From positions 62,001 to 126,000 of the forward strand of contig DWWS01000045.1 of assembly GCA_019119595.1 (NCBI GenBank): a DNA stretch of 64,000 bases. The letters are read 5' to 3'. Below, in pieces: positions 27,974 through 36,351 of this stretch; positions within the stretch are counted from its first letter, which is position 1; the number at the start of each line of letters is the position of its first letter. The position numbers were made by a program, and so were the translations under genes. The DNA comes from Candidatus Eisenbergiella merdavium (GTDB lineage Bacteria; Bacillota; Clostridia; Lachnospirales; Lachnospiraceae). The notes under the pieces are model-generated. The model saw only the letters and a list, made by a program, of their open reading frames with translations. It was not told the DNA's origin and made no database searches.

Positions 27974-28187
27974 CTGCATCACCTCCCCTCTTATGTAGAG
28001 TGAGAGGTCAACGCCCTTGCAGGGACTCGGTTGTTCCATATAGTCAGTATATCATGAGTACGGTCACTTGTCTTTGAATGCAAAATTCAATTTCTTTCGC
28101 CTTCCATCATGGTACCATGGAATTTTCGTTTTTTTCATCTCCTCTCCTTTCTTAGAACGGAATGAAATTTTGTCTGGAGGGATTGCA

Positions 28188-28601
28188 ATGAAAAAATATA
28201 TATTACTTTTAATCGGCATGATCGTAAGTATTCTTCTCTCCGCCTGCGAATCAACAACAAAAGCTGCCCCTGTTGTTTTACCTGCGGCAGAAGATATCAT
28301 TTCCATTTCTGTTTCTGACGATCATGCAGCGGCGATCTGCACAGACGGAGAACTGACAGGGGAAATCATATCTATTCTGATGGATTTGGAGTCCACTTCA
28401 AAAGCAAGCGTAAATGATTTCCCTGACGTTGATGATTATATTAAGATTGATCTTAATTGTTCTGATGATACAGTACAGACCGTGTACTTCTACGAAGAAA
28501 ATGGAACGGAGTATGTAGAGCAGCCATACCAGGGAATCTATATTCCAGATCCTGCGCTTCATACAATTATTGTGGATTTATTGAGTGAAGCTGACAGCTG
28601 A
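28188..28601 (+). CDS. Small lipoprotein of unknown function
   Basis: The 137-residue protein has a signal peptide with lipobox LLSAC (Cys about 21), so it is anchored outside the membrane. The mature part is acidic and soluble, with ISISVSDDHAAAIC and VDDYIKIDLNC. It may belong to a DUF5301-like lipoprotein group, but this is uncertain. The ATG at 28,188 is preceded by GGAGG; a longer frame upstream lacks a ribosome binding site. It lies between the two toxin-antitoxin copies and may have been carried or trapped by their duplication. Confidence 0.75.
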   Translation: MKKYILLLIGMIVSILLSACESTTKAAPVVLPAAEDIISISVSDDHAAAICTDGELTGEIISILMDLESTSKASVNDFPDVDDYIKIDLNCSDDTVQTVYFYEENGTEYVEQPYQGIYIPDPALHTIIVDLLSEADS

Positions 28602-28664
28602 TATTTCATATATCGAGCAGGGCAAAAATCCGAGGACCTTTTGGGGGTTGGACGCAAATTTTTT

Positions 28665-28693
28665 TTGCAATCCCAAAGCTCCCGTGTTATAAT
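28665..28693 (+). promoter_or_regulatory. Antitoxin RNA promoter, copy 2
   Basis: TTGCAA and TATAAT with a 17-bp spacer, as in copy 1. Confidence 0.8.
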
Positions 28694-28699
28694 CAGCAC

Positions 28700-28803
28700 A
28701 TAAAGGAACAACCGCCCACAAGGGGTTGACCAGCTTGGGATGACAGATAAGCCATTTGTAACCGGTCAAGTATACAAGGGTGGCTTTTCTGTCATCTTTT
28801 TAT
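28700..28803 (+). ncRNA. Candidate antitoxin antisense RNA, copy 2
   Basis: Same layout as copy 1. The terminator stem is GATGACAG / CTGTCATC where copy 1 has GGTAACAG / CTGTTATC. The downstream GATGAC (28,806-28,811) has changed together with them (copy 1: GATAAC). Confidence 0.7.
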
Positions 28804-28818
28804 CAGATGACTTTCAAG

Positions 28819-28902
28819 CTACTGACAGATCTGTAAGATCAGAGTCAGCAACGCGATGAGAAACATTCCAAAAGACATTAAATCCTTGAAATCATAACCC
28901 AT
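28819..28902 (-). CDS. Small hydrophobic holin-like toxin, copy 2
   Basis: The 27-residue peptide begins MGYDFKDLMSFGMFLIALLT and differs from copy 1 only at residue 2 (Gly for Ser). The ribosome binding site and its predicted masking sequence ACCTCTC are unchanged. Strong protein conservation next to a diverged antitoxin region suggests that both copies are functional and kept apart by RNA specificity (inference). Confidence 0.85.
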   Translation of the reverse strand: MGYDFKDLMSFGMFLIALLTLILQICQ

Positions 28903-29024
28903 TTGCATCACCTCCCCTCTTATGTAGAGTGAGAGGTCAACGCCCTTGCAGGGACTCGGTTGTTCCATATAGTCAGTATATCACGAGTACGGTCACTTGT
29001 CTTTGCACTGAAGCAGGTATCTGT

Positions 29025-30242
29025 CTACAGCGCCCTGATCCGATCCACGGCCTTCACCGTATTTTCCCAGGTGCCGAAGGCGGTCAGGCGGAAGTAGTGC
29101 TCGCCGCTGGGGCCGAAGCCGGAGCCGGGGGTGCCCACCACGTGAGCGGTTTCCAGAAGGTAGTCGAAGAATTCCCAGCTGGTCATGCTGTTCGGAGTCT
29201 TCATCCACACGTAAGGAGAATTGACGCCGCCGTATGCCTGATATCCGGCCTCTTTCAGGCCGTTCAGGATGTAGGCGGCATTTTTCATATATCCGCCCAC
29301 CATTTCCCGGATCTGAGCCTGTCCCTCGGGCGTGTAGACGGCCTCTCCGGCCCGCTGCACGATGTAGGGCGCGCCGTTGTATTTGGTGCCGTGTCTTCTG
29401 GCCCAGAGCGCGTTCAGGGATGTGCCGTTCTGATCCTTCAGCGCCTTCGGAACCACCGTATAGCCCAGGCGCAGGCCGGTGAAGCCGGCATTTTTGGAAA
29501 AGGAGCGAAGCTCAATGGCGCAGGTTTCGGCTCCCTGGCATTCGTAGATACTGTGAGGGATGTCCTCTGCGGAAATGTAGGCCTCATAAGCCGCGTCAAA
29601 AAGGATCACACAGCCTTCCTTATTGGCATAATCCACCCATTCCTGAAGCTGCGCCCTGGTCAGCGTCTCCCCGGTGGGATTGTTGGGGAAGCACAGATAG
29701 ATCAGGTCGGGGCGCTCCTTCGGAAGCTCCGGCACAAAGCCGTTCTCCGCCGTACAGGGCATATAGATGACCTCGCTCCAGGTTTCTGAGAGGGCATCCC
29801 AGCTTCCCGTCCTTCCCGCCATCACGTTGGAATCCACATAGACCGGATAAACGGGGTCGCAGACCGCGATCCGGCTGTCCGCCGCAAAAATCTCCTGGAT
29901 GTTGGCGGAATCCGATTTTGCGCCGTCGGAAACGAAAATTTCATCCGGGCCGATCTGGCAGCCTCTCGCCTGAAAATCCTTTTCCGCGATCGCTTTTCTT
30001 AAAAATTCATAGCCAAGATCCGGCGCATAGCCGTGAAAGGTGGCGGCGTCTCCCATTTCATCCACCGCCTTATGAAGCGCCTCGATCACTGCGGGCGGCA
30101 GAGGCCGGGTCACATCCCCGATCCCCAGGCGGATAACGGTCTCCTCCGGATGGGCGGCGGTGTAAGCGTTCACCTTTTTTCCAATGGTGGAAAAAAGATA
30201 GCTTCCGGGCAGCTTCAGATAATTTTCATTGACTCGAAACAT
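29025..30242 (-). CDS. dapL: LL-diaminopimelate aminotransferase
   Basis: This 405-residue PLP enzyme makes LL-diaminopimelate from tetrahydrodipicolinate in one step for lysine and peptidoglycan synthesis. The N-terminus [20 protein letters not shown] is characteristic of DapL, and the PLP lysine lies in [15 protein letters not shown]. The start at 30,242 is chosen because it matches the family N-terminus and has GAGGAG upstream; the open frame begins 45 bp earlier. It lies 192 bp downstream of dapF, its pathway neighbour. Confidence 0.97.
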   Translation of the reverse strand: MFRVNENYLKLPGSYLFSTIGKKVNAYTAAHPEETVIRLGIGDVTRPLPPAVIEALHKAVDEMGDAATFHGYAPDLGYEFLRKAIAEKDFQARGCQIGPDEIFVSDGAKSDSANIQEIFAADSRIAVCDPVYPVYVDSNVMAGRTGSWDALSETWSEVIYMPCTAENGFVPELPKERPDLIYLCFPNNPTGETLTRAQLQEWVDYANKEGCVILFDAAYEAYISAEDIPHSIYECQGAETCAIELRSFSKNAGFTGLRLGYTVVPKALKDQNGTSLNALWARRHGTKYNGAPYIVQRAGEAVYTPEGQAQIREMVGGYMKNAAYILNGLKEAGYQAYGGVNSPYVWMKTPNSMTSWEFFDYLLETAHVVGTPGSGFGPSGEHYFRLTAFGTWENTVKAVDRIRAL

Positions 30243-30434
30243 GGCTCTCCTCATTTCTGCGCGGCTTTTTTCGTAGACTTTTTTCATAGGATCATCATGC
30301 CCGCCTCTGCCGCGCGGCGCGGGCCTTTATGTGAGAGGAGCGCAGCTTCCTGACGCTCTTCCCTGACGCTCTGCTTTCAGCTCTTTTGCCGTTAACCCTC
30401 TGCGGTCAGCCCATTCGCCGCCGACGCGCTGCTC

Positions 30435-31286
30435 TTACCGGCAATACTCCACCCAGCCCTCGAACACCGTCTCCGCCGGGCCGGTCATGAAGATCTCTCC
30501 CGTGCTTTCCTCCCATTCGATCTGAAGTTCCCCGCCCAGCACGCGGACGGTGACGTTTCTTTCGGTCAGGCCATTCAGCACGCAGGCCGCAACAGCGGCA
30601 CAGCAGCCGGTTCCGCAGGCCAGCGTCTCCCCGCTGCCCCGTTCCCAGACGCGAAGCTGTATGGTGTTTTTGTCGATGATGCGGATAAATTCAGTGTTCA
30701 CGCGCTCCGGGAACATGGGATGCTGCTCGAAGCAGGGGCCGATCTGCGCAAGGGGCAGGCTTTCCACATCCTCAGCCAGCACCACGGCATGGGGGTTTCC
30801 CATGGATACGCAGCTCATCCGCCACTGTCTGTCCGCCACGGAAACAGGAAGATCCAGCACCTGCTCCGTTCCGGCGACGACCGGGATCTCCGACGCCTTC
30901 AGGATGGGGCGGCCCATGTTGACGCGCACCCGCTTCACCTGTCCGTCCTCCACATACAGCTTCAGTTTTTTCACGCTTCCCGCGCTAACTACCGTGATCT
31001 CCGTCTGATCGGTCAAATGTTTGTCATAGACAAATTTCGCCACACAGCGGATCCCGTTTCCGCACATCTGCGCGCGGCTCCCGTCCGCATTGTACATTTC
31101 CATTTCAAAATCCGCCTCATCAGACGGATTGATGAAGATCACGCCGTCCCCGCCGATGCCGAAATGGCGGTCGCTCATTTTCCGGACAAAATCCGGCTTC
31201 GTCTCCTGCGGAAGCTTCTGTGTGGAGCCGTCGATATAAATATAATCGTTGCCGCAGCCGTGCAGCTTGGTAAATTCTATTTTCAT
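30435..31286 (-). CDS. dapF: Diaminopimelate epimerase
   Basis: The 283-residue enzyme converts LL- to meso-diaminopimelate. Both catalytic cysteines are visible: MCGNGIRCVAKF in the first third and ACGTGCCAAVAA near the C-terminus. The N-terminus FTKLHGCGNDYIY is typical. It follows the ANTAR regulator gene by 42 bp, so it may be co-transcribed with glnA. Confidence 0.98.
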   Translation of the reverse strand: MKIEFTKLHGCGNDYIYIDGSTQKLPQETKPDFVRKMSDRHFGIGGDGVIFINPSDEADFEMEMYNADGSRAQMCGNGIRCVAKFVYDKHLTDQTEITVVSAGSVKKLKLYVEDGQVKRVRVNMGRPILKASEIPVVAGTEQVLDLPVSVADRQWRMSCVSMGNPHAVVLAEDVESLPLAQIGPCFEQHPMFPERVNTEFIRIIDKNTIQLRVWERGSGETLACGTGCCAAVAACVLNGLTERNVTVRVLGGELQIEWEESTGEIFMTGPAETVFEGWVEYCR

Positions 31287-31328
31287 TTCGGTTTCTGTCC
31301 TTTATCTGTAGTCTGTGAATGCTTTTTT

Positions 31329-31877
31329 CTAATACCGCATGGCCGTAAGCACCATCCTCGCCGTCTCCGCCATGCTGTTTCCGCTGTCCATACTGCATTT
31401 CTGCAGATATCTGTGCGCTTCCTCCTCGGACATCCGGTTCCGGTCCATAAGAAGCTCCTTCGCTCTTACGATCGCCTCTTTGTCCTCCTCGCCGCGCTCT
31501 CTCGGCTTCTGTCTGCGCCTCCTTCTGATCCGCTCCAGAGACTGGCACATCATGCCGACCGTGCTGAGCAGTTCGTTCACCTTAAACGGCATGCTCAGGC
31601 AGACGATCCCTTCCCGGTCCACCTCCCCGATAAAATTCGCAGAAGCGGCAACCAGCATCCGCATCCCTTCGGGAAGGCAGTCATACAGCTCCAGGCAGAT
31701 CATATCCACCAGCCGGTAGCCGCAGATGACGACCGCCTCGTTGTAATCCTCCAGCACGGAAAGCGCCTGCGCCCCGGTGGTACAGACCGCCGTGACGGAA
31801 AATCCGTTTCTCACAAGGACATTCCGGATGCTTTTTGCATTTTCGAGCTTTGGAAAAACCACTATGATGTTCGTCAT
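31329..31877 (-). CDS. ANTAR-domain RNA-binding regulator (pseudo-receiver)
   Basis: The 182-residue protein has an N-terminal receiver-like domain (about 1-115) followed by a basic linker (RIRRRRRQKPRER) and a C-terminal ANTAR domain. The ANTAR core AKELLMDRNRMSEEEAHRYL and the following MAETARMVL helix are clear. The receiver lacks the standard acidic pair and phospho-acceptor Asp, so it may be a ligand- or protein-sensing pseudo-receiver. ANTAR proteins bind hairpins to prevent transcription termination. It lies 47 bp after glnA, whose own leader carries an intrinsic terminator, which makes glnA the obvious candidate target. Confidence 0.9.
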   Translation of the reverse strand: MTNIIVVFPKLENAKSIRNVLVRNGFSVTAVCTTGAQALSVLEDYNEAVVICGYRLVDMICLELYDCLPEGMRMLVAASANFIGEVDREGIVCLSMPFKVNELLSTVGMMCQSLERIRRRRRQKPRERGEEDKEAIVRAKELLMDRNRMSEEEAHRYLQKCSMDSGNSMAETARMVLTAMRY

Positions 31878-31924
31878 GCGCCGCCTCCTCTCCTTCCTGT
31901 CCTGATTTCGGGAAAGCGGCGGCG

Positions 31925-33256
31925 TCAGAACCGGTACAGATATTCATTGATCTCCCAGTCTGTCACCTGACAACGGTAACGGTTCCACTCTTCCTTTTTT
32001 TCTTCAATGTATTTGTCCGCGGCATGCGCGCCCAGCGTTTCCCGGATAAATTCGTCCTTTTCCAGCTCAGCCACCGCGTCGGGCAGCATCTGGGGCAGCC
32101 GCTCGATGCCCTTCTGTTTTCTTTCCTCATCCGTCATTGCCAGGATATCGCAGTCCACGCTGGCCGGGGGCTCGATCTGATTGCGGATCCCGTCCAGTCC
32201 CGCGCGCAGGCATACGGCAAGGGCCAGATAGGGATTGGCCGCCGGATCCGGGCTTCTCAGCTCGATCCGGGTCTCCTCGCCCCGCAGGGACGGCACTCGG
32301 ATCAGCGGGCTTCTGCTCGCCCTGCTCCATGCGATGTAGGCAGGCGCTTCATAGCCCGGAACCAGCCGCTTGTAGGAATTGATGAGCGGGTTCGTGATCG
32401 CGGTGATCGCCGGGATGTGCTTTAACAGCCCTCCGATAAAATAATAGGCTTCCCGGCTCAGGCCGTTTTCATCATCCTTATCCTGAAAGATATTTTTTCC
32501 ATTCTTTAAAAGAGCCATGTTGATGTGCATGCCTGAGCCGTCGATCCCGGCGCGGGGCTTGGGCATGAAGGTGGCGAACAGGCCGTGGCGCTTCGCAATA
32601 GTCTTGACCGCCAGCTTAAACGTCTGCATGTTGTCCGCTGTCGTAAGGGCCTCCGCCGCTTCAAAGTCGATCTCATGCTGGGCAGGCGCCGCCTCATGAT
32701 GGGAGCTTTCCACCACAAATCCCATTTCCTCCAGGGTCAGCACGATGTCCCGTCTTGCGTTTTCCCCAAGGTCAAGGGGGCTGACGTCAAAATATCCCGC
32801 CTGTTCATGACTGATGGTTGTCGGCCTCGCGTCGTCGTCCAGATGGAACAGGAAAAATTCACACTCCGGCCCCACCTGGAACAGATATCCCATCTGGGCC
32901 GCTTCCCGGAGCGCCCGCTTCAGGATATATCTGGGATCGCATTCAAAGGGCGTTCCGTCCGGCCGGACAACGTCACAGATCAGGCGCGCCACCTTGCCCT
33001 GCTGGGGCCTCCATGGAAAAATTTCCAGGGTGGTCGGATCCGGCTTCAGATACAGATCCGAATCCTCAATGCTGGCAAAGCCCTCTATGGCCGAGCCGTC
33101 GAACAGGAACCGGCCGTCCAGCGCCTTTTCCAGCTGGCTGGCTGTCACCGCCATGTTTTTCAGGCTTCCAAAGATATCCGTAAACTGCAGGCGGATGAAT
33201 TCCACATCCTCTTCCTCCACCAGCTTTATGATGTCCTCTCTGGTATAGTTGTTCAT
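31925..33256 (-). CDS. glnA: Glutamine synthetase, type I
   Basis: The 443-residue enzyme combines ammonia and glutamate. It carries the GSI signatures KPRAGIDGSGMHINMAL and GYEAPAYIAWSRASRSPLIR and lacks the adenylylation-site insertion, so it is GSI-alpha size. The ATG at 33,256 has GGAGA at 6-7-nt spacing; a TTG 12 bp upstream opens the frame but has no ribosome binding site. The promoter and a strong intrinsic terminator lie between the start codon and the gene upstream, so read-through probably controls it. Confidence 0.97.
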   Translation of the reverse strand: MNNYTREDIIKLVEEEDVEFIRLQFTDIFGSLKNMAVTASQLEKALDGRFLFDGSAIEGFASIEDSDLYLKPDPTTLEIFPWRPQQGKVARLICDVVRPDGTPFECDPRYILKRALREAAQMGYLFQVGPECEFFLFHLDDDARPTTISHEQAGYFDVSPLDLGENARRDIVLTLEEMGFVVESSHHEAAPAQHEIDFEAAEALTTADNMQTFKLAVKTIAKRHGLFATFMPKPRAGIDGSGMHINMALLKNGKNIFQDKDDENGLSREAYYFIGGLLKHIPAITAITNPLINSYKRLVPGYEAPAYIAWSRASRSPLIRVPSLRGEETRIELRSPDPAANPYLALAVCLRAGLDGIRNQIEPPASVDCDILAMTDEERKQKGIERLPQMLPDAVAELEKDEFIRETLGAHAADKYIEEKKEEWNRYRCQVTDWEINEYLYRF

Positions 33257-33296
33257 ATCATTCTCCAATCTGCCATTCTACGCACTTTTCCTGAAA

Positions 33297-33330
33297 AAAG
33301 GCGCTCTTACCTTACGGTAAGAGCGCCTTT
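33297..33330 (-). terminator. Intrinsic terminator in the glnA leader
   Basis: AAAGGCGCTCTTACC and GGTAAGAGCGCCTTT form a 15-bp perfect stem with a 4-nt loop, followed on the minus strand by TTTTTTC. It lies downstream of the glnA promoter and 41 bp before the glnA start. It can also end transcripts from the DUF2264 gene upstream. Confidence 0.85.
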
Positions 33331-33342
33331 GCCCTACCACGT

Positions 33343-33372
33343 ATCATAGCAACAGAAGGGCGGGGTTGTCAA
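33343..33372 (-). promoter_or_regulatory. glnA promoter
   Basis: On the minus strand TTGACA (33,367-33,372) and TATGAT (33,343-33,348) are 18 bp apart. Predicted transcription starts near 33,336, about 6 nt before the terminator stem. Confidence 0.75.
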
Positions 33373-33404
33373 CTTCTTTTTTCCGCTTCGTTCACCGGGC
33401 ATCC

Positions 33405-34538
33405 TCAGTCTATCGCATGGTCAATAGTGATATGCCCTCCGCTCCACACCTTCCGGCTGCTCCAGTCCTCGTCCGCATCCGCCCAGAAGGGATCCGTGGC
33501 GGGCAGGCCCAGCGGCAGGAACATGGCGCTGCACAGATACAGGCTTCCTGTGTTGATATACCCCTCCGCCAGCTCCGGCTGGTATCCGCATACGCCGGGC
33601 CGCAGCCATCCGTTCTCATCGAACATGTCTTTGCCGGCCATACACCTTTCCATCACCGCCGTCAGGGCACAGCGCACCTGCGCGGGATGCACCTGCGGCT
33701 CCAGCCTGTGCTGCAGGGCCGCCTGCGCCAGCATCTGAAACGCACCGAACCGGTAGCAGATGGAACGGCCGATCACCGGGTAACTGCCGTCCGGCGCGAT
33801 CAGGCGTTCCAGAACGGAGGCATACCGGGAGGCCCTTGCGTATACCCGCTCCTTCATGAGCGCGTATTCCTCCCTGGCATCCCCGAACAGTTCCATCAGA
33901 TCCACATACATGGGCTGGATCACAAAACTGTTGTAGTAATCCCAGTGGAACATGGGGCCGTCTCCATAAACACCGTCTCCCTTATACCAGTCCTGAAACG
34001 TCCGGAGCGCATAGGCGATCCGCGTCCCGTCATAATCCTTTTCTCCCAGGAAAAAAAGTCCCGCTTCCACCATGGCAGAGAAAAAGATCCAGTTATTGCC
34101 TCCCGGCGTGATGATCCGCGTCGAGCGGAGCGCCCGGCACAGATTCCCGCGCACGTTTTCCGGAAGCGCGCCCGCAAGCTTCCGGGGGGCACGCACCAGC
34201 GCATGGCAGAGAAAGGCCGCGTCCACCAGCGGCTGTGCACCCTCCGTAAAATTCATAAAATCCGCCGACTCCGGATCCGTCGCCCGGTCGATGCATCGGA
34301 CCGCCCTCTCTCTCCAAAGCTCCTGCAGCCCGGCCTCCTCTCCTTCCGGCTCTTCCGCTTCCAGCCAGGGCGCAAGGCCCAGCAAGCTTCTTCCAAAGGC
34401 CTCCAGCGGCGCGAACGCCGCCCGTTCCTCATGAAACGGAAGCGGTATGCTTTTTTTCAGTTCTTCCTTTTCCAGCGCGCAAAATACCGGAGATATGATG
34501 CGCAGCATGGCATCCAGCCATTTTTTTCTTGTCTCCAT
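33405..34538 (-). CDS. DUF2264 protein, probable glycan-related enzyme
   Basis: This 377-residue protein matches DUF2264, an alpha/alpha-toroid family. FHWDYYNSFVIQPMYVDLM in the middle and DGSYPVIGRSICYRFGAFQM are typical conserved segments. No signal peptide is seen, so it is cytoplasmic. The family is found with polysaccharide-degradation genes, and members are thought to act on unsaturated or sulfated sugars, but activity is not proven. It lies 40 bp after the sulfatase gene and probably shares its transcript. Confidence 0.8.
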   Translation of the reverse strand: METRKKWLDAMLRIISPVFCALEKEELKKSIPLPFHEERAAFAPLEAFGRSLLGLAPWLEAEEPEGEEAGLQELWRERAVRCIDRATDPESADFMNFTEGAQPLVDAAFLCHALVRAPRKLAGALPENVRGNLCRALRSTRIITPGGNNWIFFSAMVEAGLFFLGEKDYDGTRIAYALRTFQDWYKGDGVYGDGPMFHWDYYNSFVIQPMYVDLMELFGDAREEYALMKERVYARASRYASVLERLIAPDGSYPVIGRSICYRFGAFQMLAQAALQHRLEPQVHPAQVRCALTAVMERCMAGKDMFDENGWLRPGVCGYQPELAEGYINTGSLYLCSAMFLPLGLPATDPFWADADEDWSSRKVWSGGHITIDHAID

Positions 34539-34578
34539 ATTTCCCTCCCTGTCAGATTGTTTTGCGCGGACATACCTT

Positions 34579-36042
34579 TTACTGTCTCGTCTGCCTGCTT
34601 TCGAGAATCTCCTCTATTCCGACCGCCATTTCCTTCGCAACCTCCGGATAACGCTCCGCAACATTTTCCCTCTGTCCAATGTCATACATCATGTTATAAA
34701 GCTGCCCCTCCGGACTGTTTCCCAGCTCGATATTCGTATGCGGTTCTATCGCCGGGCCCTCGCTTGGCTCCAGATATTCCCATTTTCCGCGGCGGAGTAC
34801 CTTCGCCTTGGATTCGCTTTCATACATCAGCTCCTTCCTGCCTTCCATGCTTCGCCCAAGCAGAGCGTCCAGATGGTCCTCACTGTCCGGAAATGCTCCG
34901 TCCTCCACCGGCACGTCAAGCATGGCAGCAAAGGATGAGGCCAGGTCACATTGAGAAAGCAGGGCGTCCGATACCTGTGGATGGATCACTCCCTTCCAGA
35001 AGGCCAGGAACGGGATCCTCGCTCCTCCGTCAAATTTGCTGTACTTTCCGCCTCTCAGCGGCCCTGCAGGACGGTGTGCGCCGTTTTTCTCCACCGCCTG
35101 ATCCACATAACCGTCGTCCAGCACCGGCCCGTTGTCGCTTGAAAACAGGATCAGCGTATCCTCAAGAATTCCCTTTTTCTCCAGATGGGAGATCAGCTCA
35201 CCCACACACCAGTCCAGCTCCGCGATCACATCTCCCCTCGGCCCCAGTCCGGTCACACCGGCGAACCTCTCGTTCGGAACCCGGGGCACATGCGGCTGGT
35301 GTACGGTATAAAGCAGGAAGAAGGGCTCCTCTTTACTGCTGTCGATGAACTGCAGGCTTTCTTTCAGGAAATCCTCCGCCAGATCCTCGTCCCTCCAGAG
35401 AGCCGCTTTGCCGCCCCGCATATATCCGATCCTGCCAACGCCGTTGATGACGCTCATGTTATGTCCATTGGAGGATAACATTCTCAGCTTTTCCGGATTT
35501 TTTTCATAGGTATCAATGTCGTCAAACGGACATTCCGTATCATAGGACACCTCGATCGGATCAGCTTTCTCCACCCCTTCCACCCGGCGATTCCTCACGT
35601 ATACGCAGGGAACCCGGTCCGCAGTCCCAGGGAAAATAAACGATTCGTCGAAGCCCACATCATTGGGAGTACAGGATATTTCTCCATTCCAGTCAATATT
35701 GCCGTCCCCAAGACCCAGATGCCATTTCCCCACTATGCCGGTCCGATAGCCCGCCTGCCGGAAAACCCCGGGCAGGGTCTGCGTATCTTTGTCGATGATG
35801 CACTTTGCGTTGCCCGGCAGGATGAAGGTGTCGGGATTCCGAAACGGGTACTGCCCGGTCATCAGGCTGTATCTCGCGGGCGTACAGACCGCCGATGTGG
35901 AATAGGCATTCTGAAAACGGATTCCCTCCTCTGCCAGCCGGTCGATATTGGGGGTATGGATGTCCTGCGCTCCATAGCAGGACAGATCCCCGTATCCCAG
36001 ATCGTCCGCATATATGATGATCACGTTTGGTTTTTGTTTCAC
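34579..36042 (-). CDS. Sulfatase, Cys-type
   Basis: The 487-residue enzyme is a type I sulfatase. YADDLGYGDLSCYG at the N-terminus binds calcium, and VCTPARYSLMTG holds the cysteine converted to formylglycine, which in an anaerobe needs a radical-SAM maturase (not in this window). No signal peptide is visible, so it would remove sulfate from imported oligosaccharides. Translation appears to start at GTG (36,040-36,042) after AGGCGG. A class 1 hairpin precedes it, and its promoter is nearly identical to that of the PL8 lyase. Confidence 0.93.
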   Translation of the reverse strand: MKQKPNVIIIYADDLGYGDLSCYGAQDIHTPNIDRLAEEGIRFQNAYSTSAVCTPARYSLMTGQYPFRNPDTFILPGNAKCIIDKDTQTLPGVFRQAGYRTGIVGKWHLGLGDGNIDWNGEISCTPNDVGFDESFIFPGTADRVPCVYVRNRRVEGVEKADPIEVSYDTECPFDDIDTYEKNPEKLRMLSSNGHNMSVINGVGRIGYMRGGKAALWRDEDLAEDFLKESLQFIDSSKEEPFFLLYTVHQPHVPRVPNERFAGVTGLGPRGDVIAELDWCVGELISHLEKKGILEDTLILFSSDNGPVLDDGYVDQAVEKNGAHRPAGPLRGGKYSKFDGGARIPFLAFWKGVIHPQVSDALLSQCDLASSFAAMLDVPVEDGAFPDSEDHLDALLGRSMEGRKELMYESESKAKVLRRGKWEYLEPSEGPAIEPHTNIELGNSPEGQLYNMMYDIGQRENVAERYPEVAKEMAVGIEEILESRQTRQ

Positions 36043-36057
36043 TTTTTCCGCCTTTCC

Positions 36058-36071
36058 GCCGCGTGCGCGGC
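36058..36071 (-). promoter_or_regulatory. Class 1 hairpin upstream of the sulfatase ribosome binding site
   Basis: GCCGCG-TG-CGCGGC is a perfect 6-bp stem, followed on the minus strand by GAAAGGCGG. Confidence 0.6.
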
Positions 36072-36275
36072 ATTTTGTTCCACTAAATCACAAAGTTTCC
36101 TGTCTATGTTTGTCTGCTAAAATGATCTCCGTTTTTTCTGCACCATTTTCTCAGCTCGCCATCATTTACCCCGAGCGGACAGGAGCTGTGGGTACGGTCA
36201 AAACCATACCCTTTGCGGCCAGACGATTCATCTTCTTCCTCCCTTCCCGGAATTGCCGCCCGGCATTCTGCTTTC

Positions 36276-36331
36276 ATTATAGTCAAACGAAAGGAAAAGA
36301 CATAGTGACAAAATTTTTTTCAGTTGACAAT
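36276..36331 (-). promoter_or_regulatory. Sulfatase promoter with shared upstream motif
   Basis: TATAAT (36,276-36,281) has no good -35 box. Upstream are TTCCTTTCG, then GTCACTATG region and TTGTCAACTGAAAAAAA (36,311-36,331). The same boxes at the same spacing precede the PL8 lyase at 39,348-39,406. Confidence 0.7.
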
Positions 36332-36351
36332 ATTTATTTTATGGCATAATC

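Larger units (their letters stand above)
27727..28077. repeat. Type I toxin-antitoxin locus, copy 1
   Basis: This block of about 350 bp recurs at 28,656-29,005, about 930 bp away in the same orientation. Each copy has an outward antitoxin promoter at the left, a 27-codon toxin frame on the minus strand, and an inverted repeat at both edges: 27,774-27,800 (GGAACAACCGCCC...GGGGTTGACC) and 28,006-28,037. The centre between antitoxin hairpin arms differs most between copies. Confidence 0.85.
28656..29005. repeat. Type I toxin-antitoxin locus, copy 2
   Basis: Second copy of 27,727-28,077. The toxin differs by one residue. The antitoxin terminator stem differs from copy 1, but with matching changes on both sides, so base pairing is kept. 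Confidence 0.85.

Noticed and set aside
27727..29005. Insertion sequence or transposon ends
   Set aside because: The paired repeats are explained by two copies of a toxin-antitoxin locus; there is no transposase.
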